Source: an uncultured Algimonas sp.
GTDB taxonomy: Bacteria > Pseudomonadota > Alphaproteobacteria > Caulobacterales > Maricaulaceae
Direction: 5' to 3'
Length of the DNA stretch: 64,000 nucleotides
Assembly (NCBI RefSeq): GCF_947498175.1
Contig: NZ_CANMJB010000002.1
Coordinates: 372,001-436,000, forward strand
Shown here: positions 17,223 through 25,771 of the stretch, piece by piece
Numbering within the stretch: position 1 is the first letter of the stretch
Layout of the letters: every line of letters begins with the position of its first letter
Made by a program: the position numbers and the translations under genes
Notes under the pieces: generated by a model
Seen by the model: only the letters and a program-made list of their open reading frames with translations
Database searches by the model: none
Told to the model about the DNA's origin: nothing

Positions 17223-18149
17223 TCAATCCGGCTTTGCCGAACGTTCCAGGCGCCGCCATCGCCGCAAGAGCCATCGCAGCAGTAGCAACCCCGGCAGGAT
17301 CACGAAGACCAACCAGGGCAGGGCGACCGCGATAAATCCGATCACGGCAGCCAATCCTTGCGACACTGTGCGCACGAAGTTGCGCAAGGAATCGCCGATG
17401 GGCGAGACGGCCGATGTCGAGACGGCGCGCTTACGGCTTTCATAGCGCAGATCGAGCACGGACATGGAAACGCGCTGGCGCAGCGTCTTGAGCAACGCCG
17501 TCGCGCTTTCGATCTGGGCTTGCACTCGAGCCAGCTCGCGTTCGACCGCGAGCAGGTCTTGCAGCTCGCCGTCGCGCGTTTCCAGCAGGGTGAGCAACCG
17601 TTTGCGCAAGGCCGTCTGTGCTTTTAGACGCGCATCGGCATCGACTATCTGCCGGGTCAGGTCCTCGGCGGATACGGAAGAGCTTGAGATGCGACCATCG
17701 GAGGCTTGCACGGACTCTTCCAGACCGTTTCGAAACGCATCCAGCCAGCCCGGCGCGGCGCGCAGGGACAGGAAGGCGCTAGAATAATCTTCCGAACTGT
17801 CTTGCGACGATGCGTTGAGCACCTGGCAGGTCGCCGGTCCTGTATCGAGGCAGCGCTGCATGTGCGCGCGCATGGCGGGTTCCACGGCCGGCGCGGGCAA
17901 GGTAACGCCGTACGTATAGCGATAGGCAAGCATGGAGGCCGAGCTATCGATCTCCCCGCCGCCTATTTCGTCAACCTGCCGCCGCCCGCGCTTCACGCTT
18001 CGAACATCGCTGGCTTCTAGATCATACATGATTGCCGCAGGTGGCGGCGCGGGACTGTCTGACTCCACATTCAATCTGCCATCGCCGCCGCTGCACGCGG
18101 CAAGGCATATCAGGGCCGGAAACAGGATAATGATCGAGGTCGTTCGCAT
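17223..18149 (-). CDS. DUF4349-family lipoprotein
   Basis: The 308-residue protein has a lipoprotein signal ending in CLAAC, a beta-rich region with two cysteines (CLDTGPATCQVL), a coiled coil (about residues 165-235; LLTLLETRDGELQDLLAVERELARV is the core pattern) and a C-terminal membrane segment (LPWLVFVILPGLLLLRWLL) followed by basic residues. This is the usual DUF4349 layout; the function of the family is unknown. It is transcribed towards the phosphatase cluster and its 5' side faces the ctrA terminator. Confidence 0.82.
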   Translation of the reverse strand: MRTTSIIILFPALICLAACSGGDGRLNVESDSPAPPPAAIMYDLEASDVRSVKRGRRQVDEIGGGEIDSSASMLAYRYTYGVTLPAPAVEPAMRAHMQRCLDTGPATCQVLNASSQDSSEDYSSAFLSLRAAPGWLDAFRNGLEESVQASDGRISSSSVSAEDLTRQIVDADARLKAQTALRKRLLTLLETRDGELQDLLAVERELARVQAQIESATALLKTLRQRVSMSVLDLRYESRKRAVSTSAVSPIGDSLRNFVRTVSQGLAAVIGFIAVALPWLVFVILPGLLLLRWLLRRWRRLERSAKPD

Positions 18150-18246
18150 GGGGCGGCCTTGCCTGGGTGTGTCTGAACCTTCACTAAACGGCTATCGCCG
18201 TTCCGACCAGTCAAGCCCCGTTAGGGAAACCCTTGAGCGCGCAATG

Positions 18247-18270
18247 AAAAAACCCTGCCAAACGGCAGGG
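18247..18270 (-). terminator. Rho-independent terminator of ctrA
   Basis: On the minus strand a perfect 7-bp stem (CCCTGCC / GGCAGGG, loop GTTT) is followed directly by six T. It lies 31 bases past the ctrA stop codon. Confidence 0.9.
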
Positions 18271-18300
18271 TCTTCGTGTCGTGATGTGGCGACGATGGAT

Positions 18301-18996
<696 letters not shown>

Positions 18997-19305
18997 TGTG
19001 TACCCTCCCAGGCAATTCACTTAACCCGACTGCCTTTGAGGCTCATGGTTAATGGAGCTTCATCGCTAATGGAAACGGGTAAACCGGAAGTTAACGCCAC
19101 TTATCCCTTCTCATGCAGCATAATCCGAACCGCTTCCGGGACGATTCAGTCCCGCTGCAGTCCTCCTAACGCAATCCAAACGTGCGAGCCCGTGCGTTCG
19201 AAACGCTTAACCCTGTTCCTTCACGCGACCGAAAGCCTGCTTGTGTATCTGACGATCAAACGCGTCCCGGCAAGGGACGGAAAAAAGTGGGTAATGGAGT
19301 GAGAC
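18997..19305. promoter_or_regulatory. Divergent ctrA / FliJ-like regulatory region with GANTC site
   Basis: This 309-base gap is less G+C rich than its surroundings. It contains one GANTC sequence (GATTC at 19143-19147), the recognition site of the cell-cycle methylase CcrM, and four TTAA elements (19021, 19049, 19091, 19207) that could be CtrA half-sites. No perfect TTAA-N7-TTAA pair is present. The best partial match is TTAAC at 19091 followed by TTATC with a 6-base gap. A FliJ-like gene starts on the other side, so this is probably a shared control region. Confidence 0.6.
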
Positions 19306-19677
19306 ATGTCACAGGCGTCTGAAAAACAGATCCAGCGCACGCGGTTCCGCGTGGGGGAATTGCAAAAGCGCATCGCGGTTCTGGAAGCCACGCGCGAAGA
19401 CCTCGAGCGGCAGATCCGAAAATTGGCGGACAGCGTGCCGGAGGACCGCGTCGATGCGAGCGAACACCGCGAAGGGTATGTCGCCTACGGCAGCTACGCG
19501 CAGTCCGTCATCTCGCGCAAAGACAATTTGCGGCGTTCGCTGGACGATATCGTGTCGCAGACATCGGACATCGCCGTCGAGCTTCGCAACGAACTGGATT
19601 CACTCGACAGCTATGAGCGCATACGCGCCCGCCGGTTGGCGCAACAGGCCGAGCGCCGTCAGAAACGCGCCAGCTGA
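19306..19677 (+). CDS. FliJ-like coiled-coil protein
   Basis: The 123-residue protein is almost entirely charged alpha helix with heptad pattern (LQKRIAVLEATREDLERQI, then LRRSLDDIVSQTSDIAVEL), with the YVAYGSYAQSVISRKDNL segment in the middle. Size, coiled-coil structure and position divergent from ctrA resemble the FliJ-like flagellar export proteins found near ctrA in relatives. FliJ stimulates the flagellar export ATPase. No other flagellar gene is in the window, so the assignment rests on these weak points. Confidence 0.65.
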   Translation: MSQASEKQIQRTRFRVGELQKRIAVLEATREDLERQIRKLADSVPEDRVDASEHREGYVAYGSYAQSVISRKDNLRRSLDDIVSQTSDIAVELRNELDSLDSYERIRARRLAQQAERRQKRAS

Positions 19678-19692
19678 CACGCGAGGAACGCT

Positions 19693-20382
19693 TCAGTCGA
19701 CCGCTTCGAAAGCGTAGCCCGCGCTTCGCACCGTGCGGATCGGATCGGGCTTGCCCGTTTTCTTGAGCGCCTTGCGCAGCCGCCCGATATGGACATCAAC
19801 GGTGCGCGCTTCGACATAGACGTCCCGGCCCCAGACGGCGTCGAGCAGTTGCTCGCGCGAGAATACGCGGCCGGGATGGCGCGCGAAATGGTCGAGAAGC
19901 CGGAATTCCGTCGGGCCCAGATGGATGGATTCGCCGTCGCGTTTGACCCGGAAGGCCTGGCTGTCCACCTCGATATCTCCGACCCGGATGATGTCTTCCA
20001 GCAAGCTCGGCTTGGCGCGGCGCATCAGCGCGCGAGTGCGGGCGAACAGTTCCGGCATCGAAAACGGCTTGATCATGTAGTCGTCGGCGCCGAAATCGAG
20101 ACCGGTGATCCGGTCCGTTTCGTCGCCGCGCGCCGTCAGCATGATGACGGGCGTCTTGGACGTTTCCTTGCGACGGCGCAGGCGGCGGCAGACCTCCACA
20201 CCCGAAAGCTTGGGCAGCATCCAGTCAAGGACGATCAGATCGGGCGTGCGTTCCGAAGCGAGCAATAGCGCTTCCTCCCCGTCCATGGCCAAGGCGGTGT
20301 CGTAGCCTTCCTTGCCGAAATTATATTCCAGCAAAGTGGCCAGCGCGTCCTCGTCCTCGACGATCAGTACAAATGGCTTCAT
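19693..20382 (-). CDS. phoB: Phosphate regulon response regulator PhoB
   Basis: The 229-residue OmpR-type regulator has a receiver domain with Asp53 (LIVLDWMLPKLSG), MLTARGDE and MIKPFSMPELFARTRA, and a winged helix with HLGPTEFRLLDHFARHPGRVFSREQLLDAVWG and YVEARTVDVHIGRLRKAL, the recognition region characteristic of PhoB. It activates phosphate-starvation genes by binding Pho boxes. It is transcribed after phoU, 37 bases downstream, and the promoter upstream of phoU carries three Pho half-sites, implying autoregulation. Confidence 0.96.
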   Translation of the reverse strand: MKPFVLIVEDEDALATLLEYNFGKEGYDTALAMDGEEALLLASERTPDLIVLDWMLPKLSGVEVCRRLRRRKETSKTPVIMLTARGDETDRITGLDFGADDYMIKPFSMPELFARTRALMRRAKPSLLEDIIRVGDIEVDSQAFRVKRDGESIHLGPTEFRLLDHFARHPGRVFSREQLLDAVWGRDVYVEARTVDVHIGRLRKALKKTGKPDPIRTVRSAGYAFEAVD

Positions 20383-20419
20383 GGCGATTACTCTCGGCTA
20401 GGCTTGTCGATGGGCGCCG

Positions 20420-21124
20420 TCACGCGGGCTTGTGAAGGGCGGGTCTGACCGTGTCGTCCTCGATCAGCTGGCGCCCGTGACGGGTGAAATAGATGACCTC
20501 GCAGACGTTGGAGGTGTGATCGCCGATCCGTTCCAGGTTCTTGGCGGCGAAGAGCAGCGCGGTCGATGCGTTGATGCGGTTGGGATGGCCGGCCATTTCG
20601 TTCAGCAAGCCACGCAGGATGACATTGTACATCGCATCGACGTCGCGGTCGGCCATCCAGATCTGGAGCGCCGCCTGCGTATCGTCCTTCAGGAAGGCGT
20701 TCAACGCGGCGGAAAGCTGCGTCTTGACCTGCCGGCCCATGCGCTGGACGCCGTCGGCCATGTCGAGCCGGGTTTCATCGTTCAGATTGATCGCGCGTTT
20801 GGCAATGCCTTCCGCCAGATCGCCGATGCGTTCGAGATCCGTTGCGACACGGATCGCCCCGATGGTGCGGCGCAAGTCGGTCGCCATGGGGTTGCGCAGC
20901 GCAAGGATGCGCATTGCGTCGCCATCGATCTTGGCCTGCAATCGGTTGGCCGACACGTCGCGTTCGATGACGGAGCGCGCGAGGCCGTCATCGCGACGGC
21001 CCAAGGAGCGGACGGCATCCGCCACCATGCTCTCCGCCAAGCTGCCCAGATCGGACAGGCTGGTGGCCAGCTCGTTCAGATCGCTGTCATAGCCACTGAC
21101 GATATGGTCTGCCATGCTGTTCAT
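20420..21124 (-). CDS. phoU: Phosphate signalling protein PhoU
   Basis: PhoU links the phosphate transporter to PhoR and represses the regulon when phosphate is plentiful. The 234-residue protein shows the two PhoU helical-bundle repeats, each with a metal-binding E/D-rich helix (RVATDLERIGDLAEGIAKRA and FAAKNLERIGDHTSNVCEVIYF). It lies between phoR and phoB. The usual pstSCAB genes are not next to it, unlike the Caulobacter arrangement phoR-pstCAB-phoU-phoB that I recall, so the transporter must be elsewhere. Confidence 0.96.
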   Translation of the reverse strand: MNSMADHIVSGYDSDLNELATSLSDLGSLAESMVADAVRSLGRRDDGLARSVIERDVSANRLQAKIDGDAMRILALRNPMATDLRRTIGAIRVATDLERIGDLAEGIAKRAINLNDETRLDMADGVQRMGRQVKTQLSAALNAFLKDDTQAALQIWMADRDVDAMYNVILRGLLNEMAGHPNRINASTALLFAAKNLERIGDHTSNVCEVIYFTRHGRQLIEDDTVRPALHKPA

Positions 21125-21191
21125 TCGGACGGATCCTTTCGGCGCGTCCTGCCGGTACCGCGATTCGCGTGCCAGCCTATGGTCCTCGCCT

Positions 21192-21220
21192 GTGACAGCC
21201 CTGTGACTGTCGCGTGACTA
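21192..21220 (-). promoter_or_regulatory. Three tandem Pho-box half-sites upstream of phoU-phoB
   Basis: On the minus strand three 7-mers lie exactly 11 bases apart: TAGTCAC (21220-21214), CAGTCAC (21209-21203) and CTGTCAC (21198-21192). All share GTCAC in phase with the CTGTCA(T/C) consensus. A weak -10 (CATAGG) follows about 10 bases after the last unit, and phoU begins 68 bases downstream. The most upstream unit overlaps the phoR stop codon. Confidence 0.7.
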
Positions 21221-22639
21221 TCGTGTTTCGCTTGTCGCAATCGACTGCGGTTCGGGTGTCGCGGTTTCTGACGGGGCCTCTTCGCTCTCCTGATAGATGA
21301 TGCAGAATTCGGTTCCGGCGCCGTCTTGCGTGCGGACGTAAAGTCCGGCCCGGTGGCGCCGGGCGATGTGTTTGACGATGGCAAGACCCAACCCCGTGCC
21401 TTTTTCCTTGGACGATAGGTCGCCGGCGACGCGGTAGAACCGCTCCCCGATCCTAGGCAGGTGGGCGCGGGAAAAGCCCGGCCCCTCGTCCGATATCGTG
21501 ATCGTGTAGAGCGGCAGGGGACGTGTCGGCGCCGTATTGATCGTCCGGGTCAGGGCCGTGTCCGGGAGCCGGCCGTCGGCGAACGGAATGCCTGGCTGCC
21601 ATTGTTCGAAGCGTGACAGAACGATATGGACGATCGAACCCTTTGGCGACAGCTTGGTCGCATTCTCGATCAGGTTGAGGCAGAGCTGAATCGTTTCGTC
21701 CTGGTGACCCGGCACGATGGCGCGTTTTTTCTTCTTGTATTTCAGTTTCACGCCGCGCCTTTCGGCCAGGGGAGCGACCGATTCGATGGCAGCGCGGACC
21801 GACAGGTCCAGATCCGCGGTTTCGGATGGCGGAATGTGTTCTTCTTGTTCGATCCGGCGCAAGGACAGCAAATCCTGGATCAGGCGCTGCATCCGCTCCG
21901 CCTGCTGCGCCATGATGGCGAGGAAGCGCTCCTGCGCGTCCGGATCGTCCTTGGCATGGCCGCGCAAGGTCTCGATGTAACCGAGCATAGACGCCATCGG
22001 CGTCTTCAACTCATGGCTGGCATTGGCCAGGAAATCGGCGCGCCGCTGGTTGCCCAGCACCAGTTCCGTTACATCGTTCATCACGACCAGCACGATCGTT
22101 CGGCCCGACCCGTCCTCGACCGGCGTCACGGCCGAAAAAAGCAGGGAAATGTAGCTTTCCGTCGGCACTTCGCGGTGCACCATCAGCGGCTCGGGCGTAT
22201 AACCCGCCAGCGCCCGGGCCAGGCGGTCCGTGATTCCGGCGTCGCGGACATAGACGCTCAAGGGGCGGCCCAGCGTTTCGATATCGACAAGCTCACGCGC
22301 CAATGGGTTGGCATGGATGACGCGCCCGTCCCGGTCCAGAACGGCGATCGCTTGCGGCAGGGCATCCGTCAGCGTGACGGCGAACTGCGCACCGGAGAGA
22401 AATTCGTTCTGCGCATCCTGCCGGTCGGGTCGCGACGACCGGATCGCCCGGCTCAGCTTGATGAAGAGAAGAACGGCCAACCAGAAACCGGCGAGTGCCG
22501 CGAGTCCGGCCAAGACCGGCACCCGGGCGAGCGCGCCCAAACCCGCGATCGCCACGATCGCGAAAACCGACATGATAACGACATCGGACTCGCGTAACGC
22601 ATCGCGTCTTTCGTCTTCGGTCGCATCCGCTCCGGCCAT
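21218..22639 (-). CDS. phoR: Phosphate regulon sensor kinase PhoR
   Basis: The 473-residue kinase has two short hydrophobic segments (about residues 21-37 and 41-61), no large periplasmic domain, a PAS domain (ALPQAIAVLDRDGRVIHANPLA) and a kinase core with His209 (FLANASHELKTPMASMLGYIE), the N-box NLIENATKLSP, GPGFSRAHLPRIGERFYR and GTGLGLAIVKHI. This is the PhoR layout, and phoU and phoB follow on the same strand. It phosphorylates PhoB under phosphate limitation. The exact start could be a few codons later. Confidence 0.94.
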   Translation of the reverse strand: MAGADATEDERRDALRESDVVIMSVFAIVAIAGLGALARVPVLAGLAALAGFWLAVLLFIKLSRAIRSSRPDRQDAQNEFLSGAQFAVTLTDALPQAIAVLDRDGRVIHANPLARELVDIETLGRPLSVYVRDAGITDRLARALAGYTPEPLMVHREVPTESYISLLFSAVTPVEDGSGRTIVLVVMNDVTELVLGNQRRADFLANASHELKTPMASMLGYIETLRGHAKDDPDAQERFLAIMAQQAERMQRLIQDLLSLRRIEQEEHIPPSETADLDLSVRAAIESVAPLAERRGVKLKYKKKKRAIVPGHQDETIQLCLNLIENATKLSPKGSIVHIVLSRFEQWQPGIPFADGRLPDTALTRTINTAPTRPLPLYTITISDEGPGFSRAHLPRIGERFYRVAGDLSSKEKGTGLGLAIVKHIARRHRAGLYVRTQDGAGTEFCIIYQESEEAPSETATPEPQSIATSETR

Positions 22640-22798
22640 GGATCCTTTGTGGCCGAAACGGCTCAGAGCGTCCAGCGCAGGATCGAAACGGCTCGTTGAC
22701 GATGGCCGTCATACACAAAGGCTTGATCAAGATGACCAAATGCCCACTCGTAATTGTTGCGGGCCGGTTTAACCTGAACCAAGAGGGATCCAGAACGA

Positions 22799-22852
22799 AT
22801 TATCGTTTTTCGATAATATTTCATTGACTCGCGGAAAGTAATTCGCTCTACA
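22799..22852 (+). promoter_or_regulatory. Palindrome and possible promoter upstream of RND efflux operon
   Basis: A perfect inverted repeat, ATTATCG (22799-22805) and CGATAAT (22811-22817) with a T5 centre, lies in an unusually A+T-rich patch. Just downstream is a possible -35 TTGACT (22824-22829) and, 17 bases later, a weak -10 TCTACA (22847-22852). The palindrome could be an operator for an efflux regulator, but no regulator gene is adjacent. Confidence 0.35.
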
Positions 22853-22928
22853 GGTGCCGGTCCGTCACCTACGGCATGCGGAGCGGGCCTAAGGTTGCAA
22901 TCCAGCATCCGCGAGTCGGGGTCAGGGA

Positions 22929-24401
22929 ATGAGGATGACACGCGTCATGAAAGCTCGGCGGAACACATCCAAAGCGGCCATCGCATCGCTTGCCCTGGGC
23001 CTGAGCGCCTGCGCCAGCATCATCGACCCGGTCGATCCCACCGTCGTCGATCTCGGCACTGTCGTGCCTGTGCGGGCGGATTGGGCCGAACCGGCGCCGG
23101 ATGGTCTGCCGCAAACCGACTGGATCGAAAGTTTCGACGATGCGAGCCTGTCAGCGCTGGTCGCCCGGGCGCGGGCCGACAACCCATCGCTCATCCGCAC
23201 GCTGGCCCAGCTCGACCAGGCGCTCGCCCAGCGCGGGATCAGCCGGTCCGAACTCTATCCGGATTTGGGTTTCAGCGCATCGGTCCGCCGGACCGAAGGC
23301 GGTGTCGGCTTCAATGCCGGGACGACGAACTACAATATCGGCGTGGCGTCGAATTGGGAAATCGACGTAGTCAATCGCGTTCGCGACCAGGTGAACGCAG
23401 ACGGCGCCGGGGCGCAGGCTTCGGCTGCCGATGTCGCTGCGTTGGAACTCAGTGTGGCAAGCCGTGTCGCGACAAGCTGGTTCGATGCGGTTCAGGCCGG
23501 ATTGCTGGTGCAACTGTCAGCTGATGACATCGCCACGCAGGAACGATCGTTGCGGCTGACACAGCGTCGGTTCGAGTCAGGTTTGACGGGATCATCCGAC
23601 GTGCGTCTGGCACGGTCCGCCGTCGCCAACGCGCAAGCATTGGAACAGACGCGGTTGCAGCAACGCGATGCGACACTGCGGTTGATTCAGACGCAAATCC
23701 GCGCCTATCCCGACGCCGATATCGCCTTGCCGGACGATCTGCCGCGCCTCCCCGATTTCGAAGGGGCGGGAAGCCCTGTCGACATGCTGGCGCGCCGCCC
23801 GGATGTCATAGCCGCCGAACGCCGCATCGCCCAAGCCGGACTGAACGTCGATGTCGCGCGCAAGGCGCTCTATCCGCGCCTGTCGATCGACGGCACGCTG
23901 GGCGATCAGTCCTTGAACTCTTTGGGCAACGTGCTCGACCTCAAGAGCCTGGCCTACAGCCTGACGGAATCGCTGACCGCGCCCATCTTCCAGGGCGGGC
24001 GCCTGCGCGCCCAGGTCGAGTCGCAGCGGGCCCAGCTCGCAGTGCAGGTCGAGAACTATGCGCAGACCGTGCTGACCGCCTATGAGGAAGTCGAAAACGC
24101 GCTGGACGCCGAGCAGCGACTGGAAGCGCGCGAAGCCGCCTTGCGTGTCGCGCGCGATGAAGCCGTCATGGCCGAAGAGCGCTTGGAATTGCGTTATACG
24201 GAGGGGCTGGCGACGATTCTGCAATTGCTGGATGCCCAGACCCGGCGCCTCAATGCGGAAGGTCAGTTGATCGCCGCCCGGGCCGAGCGGCTGGCCAATC
24301 GCATCCGCCTTCACGTCGCGCTAGGGGGGTCGGGATATGCCGAACCGCCCGGACTTTTGGACAGAAACCCGGTCCGCGTCCTTGGAATCGAATTGCCATG
24401 A
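22929..24401 (+). CDS. RND efflux outer-membrane lipoprotein, NodT/OprM family
   Basis: The 490-residue protein forms the outer-membrane channel of the tripartite pump encoded here. It has a lipoprotein signal with lipobox LSAC (Cys28), two TolC-type repeats with long helices (LVARARADNPSLIRTLAQLDQAL; YAQTVLTAYEEVENALDAEQRL) and the GSPVDMLARRPDVIAAERRIAQA motif typical of NodT-family proteins. The start is uncertain between 22929, 22935 and 22947. Its stop overlaps the start of the adaptor gene (ATGA), so the pump genes are coupled. Confidence 0.94.
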   Translation: MRMTRVMKARRNTSKAAIASLALGLSACASIIDPVDPTVVDLGTVVPVRADWAEPAPDGLPQTDWIESFDDASLSALVARARADNPSLIRTLAQLDQALAQRGISRSELYPDLGFSASVRRTEGGVGFNAGTTNYNIGVASNWEIDVVNRVRDQVNADGAGAQASAADVAALELSVASRVATSWFDAVQAGLLVQLSADDIATQERSLRLTQRRFESGLTGSSDVRLARSAVANAQALEQTRLQQRDATLRLIQTQIRAYPDADIALPDDLPRLPDFEGAGSPVDMLARRPDVIAAERRIAQAGLNVDVARKALYPRLSIDGTLGDQSLNSLGNVLDLKSLAYSLTESLTAPIFQGGRLRAQVESQRAQLAVQVENYAQTVLTAYEEVENALDAEQRLEAREAALRVARDEAVMAEERLELRYTEGLATILQLLDAQTRRLNAEGQLIAARAERLANRIRLHVALGGSGYAEPPGLLDRNPVRVLGIELP

Positions 24402-25771
24402 CCCCTCCCGCCCGCACTCTCGGTTCCGCCGACCCTGCGCCCGCCCTCCACACCGATGGCGGGCGTCAGCGTTATCCGATCTTCAGGACCGTCATCTTCT
24501 CGTTGCTCGGCCTGGCCGTGATCGGCGGCGGCACGTTCGCCGTCATCAAGGCCAATGATAAACCCGAAGAACAGCGCCGACCCTTCACGCCTCTTGCGGT
24601 GATGGCCGATTATGCCAAGCGGCAGGATGTCCGCCTGACCGTCACCACGCAAGGCGAGGCGCGGCCGCAGACCGAAATCGATCTGGTCCCGCAGGTCGGC
24701 GGCAAAGTTGTCTACGTCTCCCCGAATTTCGTCGAGGGCGGCATCTTCCGGCGCGGCGAGACGCTGGTCCGCATCGATCCGAGCGACTACAATGTCGCCG
24801 TGGTGCGCGCGGAAGCCGGCGTGGCCCAGGCGCAGCAAGTGCTCGACCGTGAAATCGCCGAAGGCGAGATCGCGCGCCGCGATTATGAAGACCTCGGACG
24901 CGGGGAGCCCAGCGCGTTGGCCTTGCGCTTGCCGCAACGCCGTCAGGCCGAAGCCGCGCTCCAGGCGGCCCAAGCCGATCTGGACAATGCCAAACTGCAA
25001 TTGACCCGGACATCCGTGACGGCGCCGTTCGCCGGCCGGGTGCGGAGCAAATCGTCCGATCTCGGGCAATTCGTTTCCCCGGGTGCGCGTCTCGGCCAGA
25101 TATTCTCCATCGACATCGTGGAGGTCCGGTTGCCTTTTACAGATGCCGATCTGGCAAAGGTCGATCTTCCAATCGCCTATGTGGCGAAAGACCGCGACAG
25201 CGCGCCCAAGGTCAGGCTTTCGACCACGATCGGCGGCGTGCGGCAGGTCTGGAACGGCGAAATCATGCGCACCGACGCTGCCTACGACACGCAGACGCGC
25301 GCCTTGTTCGCGATCGTCGAAGTGGCCGATCCCTACGGGTCCGGTGCGTCGGACAATGGCGTGCCCTTGGCGCCCGGCCTGTTCCTCGATGCCGAAATCG
25401 AGGGGCGTATTTTCGAGGATGCGCTGGTGATTCCGCGCGACGGCTTGCGCGTGGACGACGAAATCTATGTCGTGGACGATAAGGGTCAGGCGGAAATCCG
25501 CACGGTCTCGGTGATCGACGCCAATCCGCAGCGGGCCGTGTTGTCGGCGGGGGTCGAAGCAGGCGAACTGGTCGTGCTGTCGCCGATGGAGCGTTCGCGC
25601 GTCTCCATCCCGCTCAAGGTTCTGGACGTCAACGATCCCAAGACCGTTCTGGTCGAGCCGGAACCACCGGCCTGGATGAAGAACCGCGATGGAGACGACA
25701 CGGAAACGTCAGATGACACCGACGGCGAGACGTCGGACACTGCAGGTGAAAGCGGAGGATCTTCAGAATGA
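24398..25771 (+). CDS. RND efflux periplasmic adaptor subunit (HlyD/MFP family)
   Basis: The 457-residue adaptor has one N-terminal membrane helix (FRTVIFSLLGLAVIGGGTFAVI), the lipoyl-like half-motifs around VPQVGGKVVYVSPNFVEGGIFRRGETLVRIDP, a helical hairpin (residues about 130-210), the second half-motif TSVTAPFAGRVRSKSSDLGQFVSPG, beta-barrel and C-terminal domains. The tail is acidic and Thr/Asp-rich (DDTETSDDTDGETSD), which is unusual and probably disordered. It bridges the permease and the outer-membrane channel. Both ends overlap neighbours by ATGA. Confidence 0.94.
   Translation: MTPPARTLGSADPAPALHTDGGRQRYPIFRTVIFSLLGLAVIGGGTFAVIKANDKPEEQRRPFTPLAVMADYAKRQDVRLTVTTQGEARPQTEIDLVPQVGGKVVYVSPNFVEGGIFRRGETLVRIDPSDYNVAVVRAEAGVAQAQQVLDREIAEGEIARRDYEDLGRGEPSALALRLPQRRQAEAALQAAQADLDNAKLQLTRTSVTAPFAGRVRSKSSDLGQFVSPGARLGQIFSIDIVEVRLPFTDADLAKVDLPIAYVAKDRDSAPKVRLSTTIGGVRQVWNGEIMRTDAAYDTQTRALFAIVEVADPYGSGASDNGVPLAPGLFLDAEIEGRIFEDALVIPRDGLRVDDEIYVVDDKGQAEIRTVSVIDANPQRAVLSAGVEAGELVVLSPMERSRVSIPLKVLDVNDPKTVLVEPEPPAWMKNRDGDDTETSDDTDGETSDTAGESGGSSE

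Noticed and set aside
18997-19305. Full CtrA box TTAA-N7-TTAA
   Set aside because: Only single TTAA elements and one imperfect pair with a 6-base gap were found.
22663-22941. 92-codon minus frame in the phoR / RND intergenic region
   Set aside because: It crosses the likely efflux promoter and the start of the outer-membrane lipoprotein gene, has no ribosome-binding site and no family resemblance.
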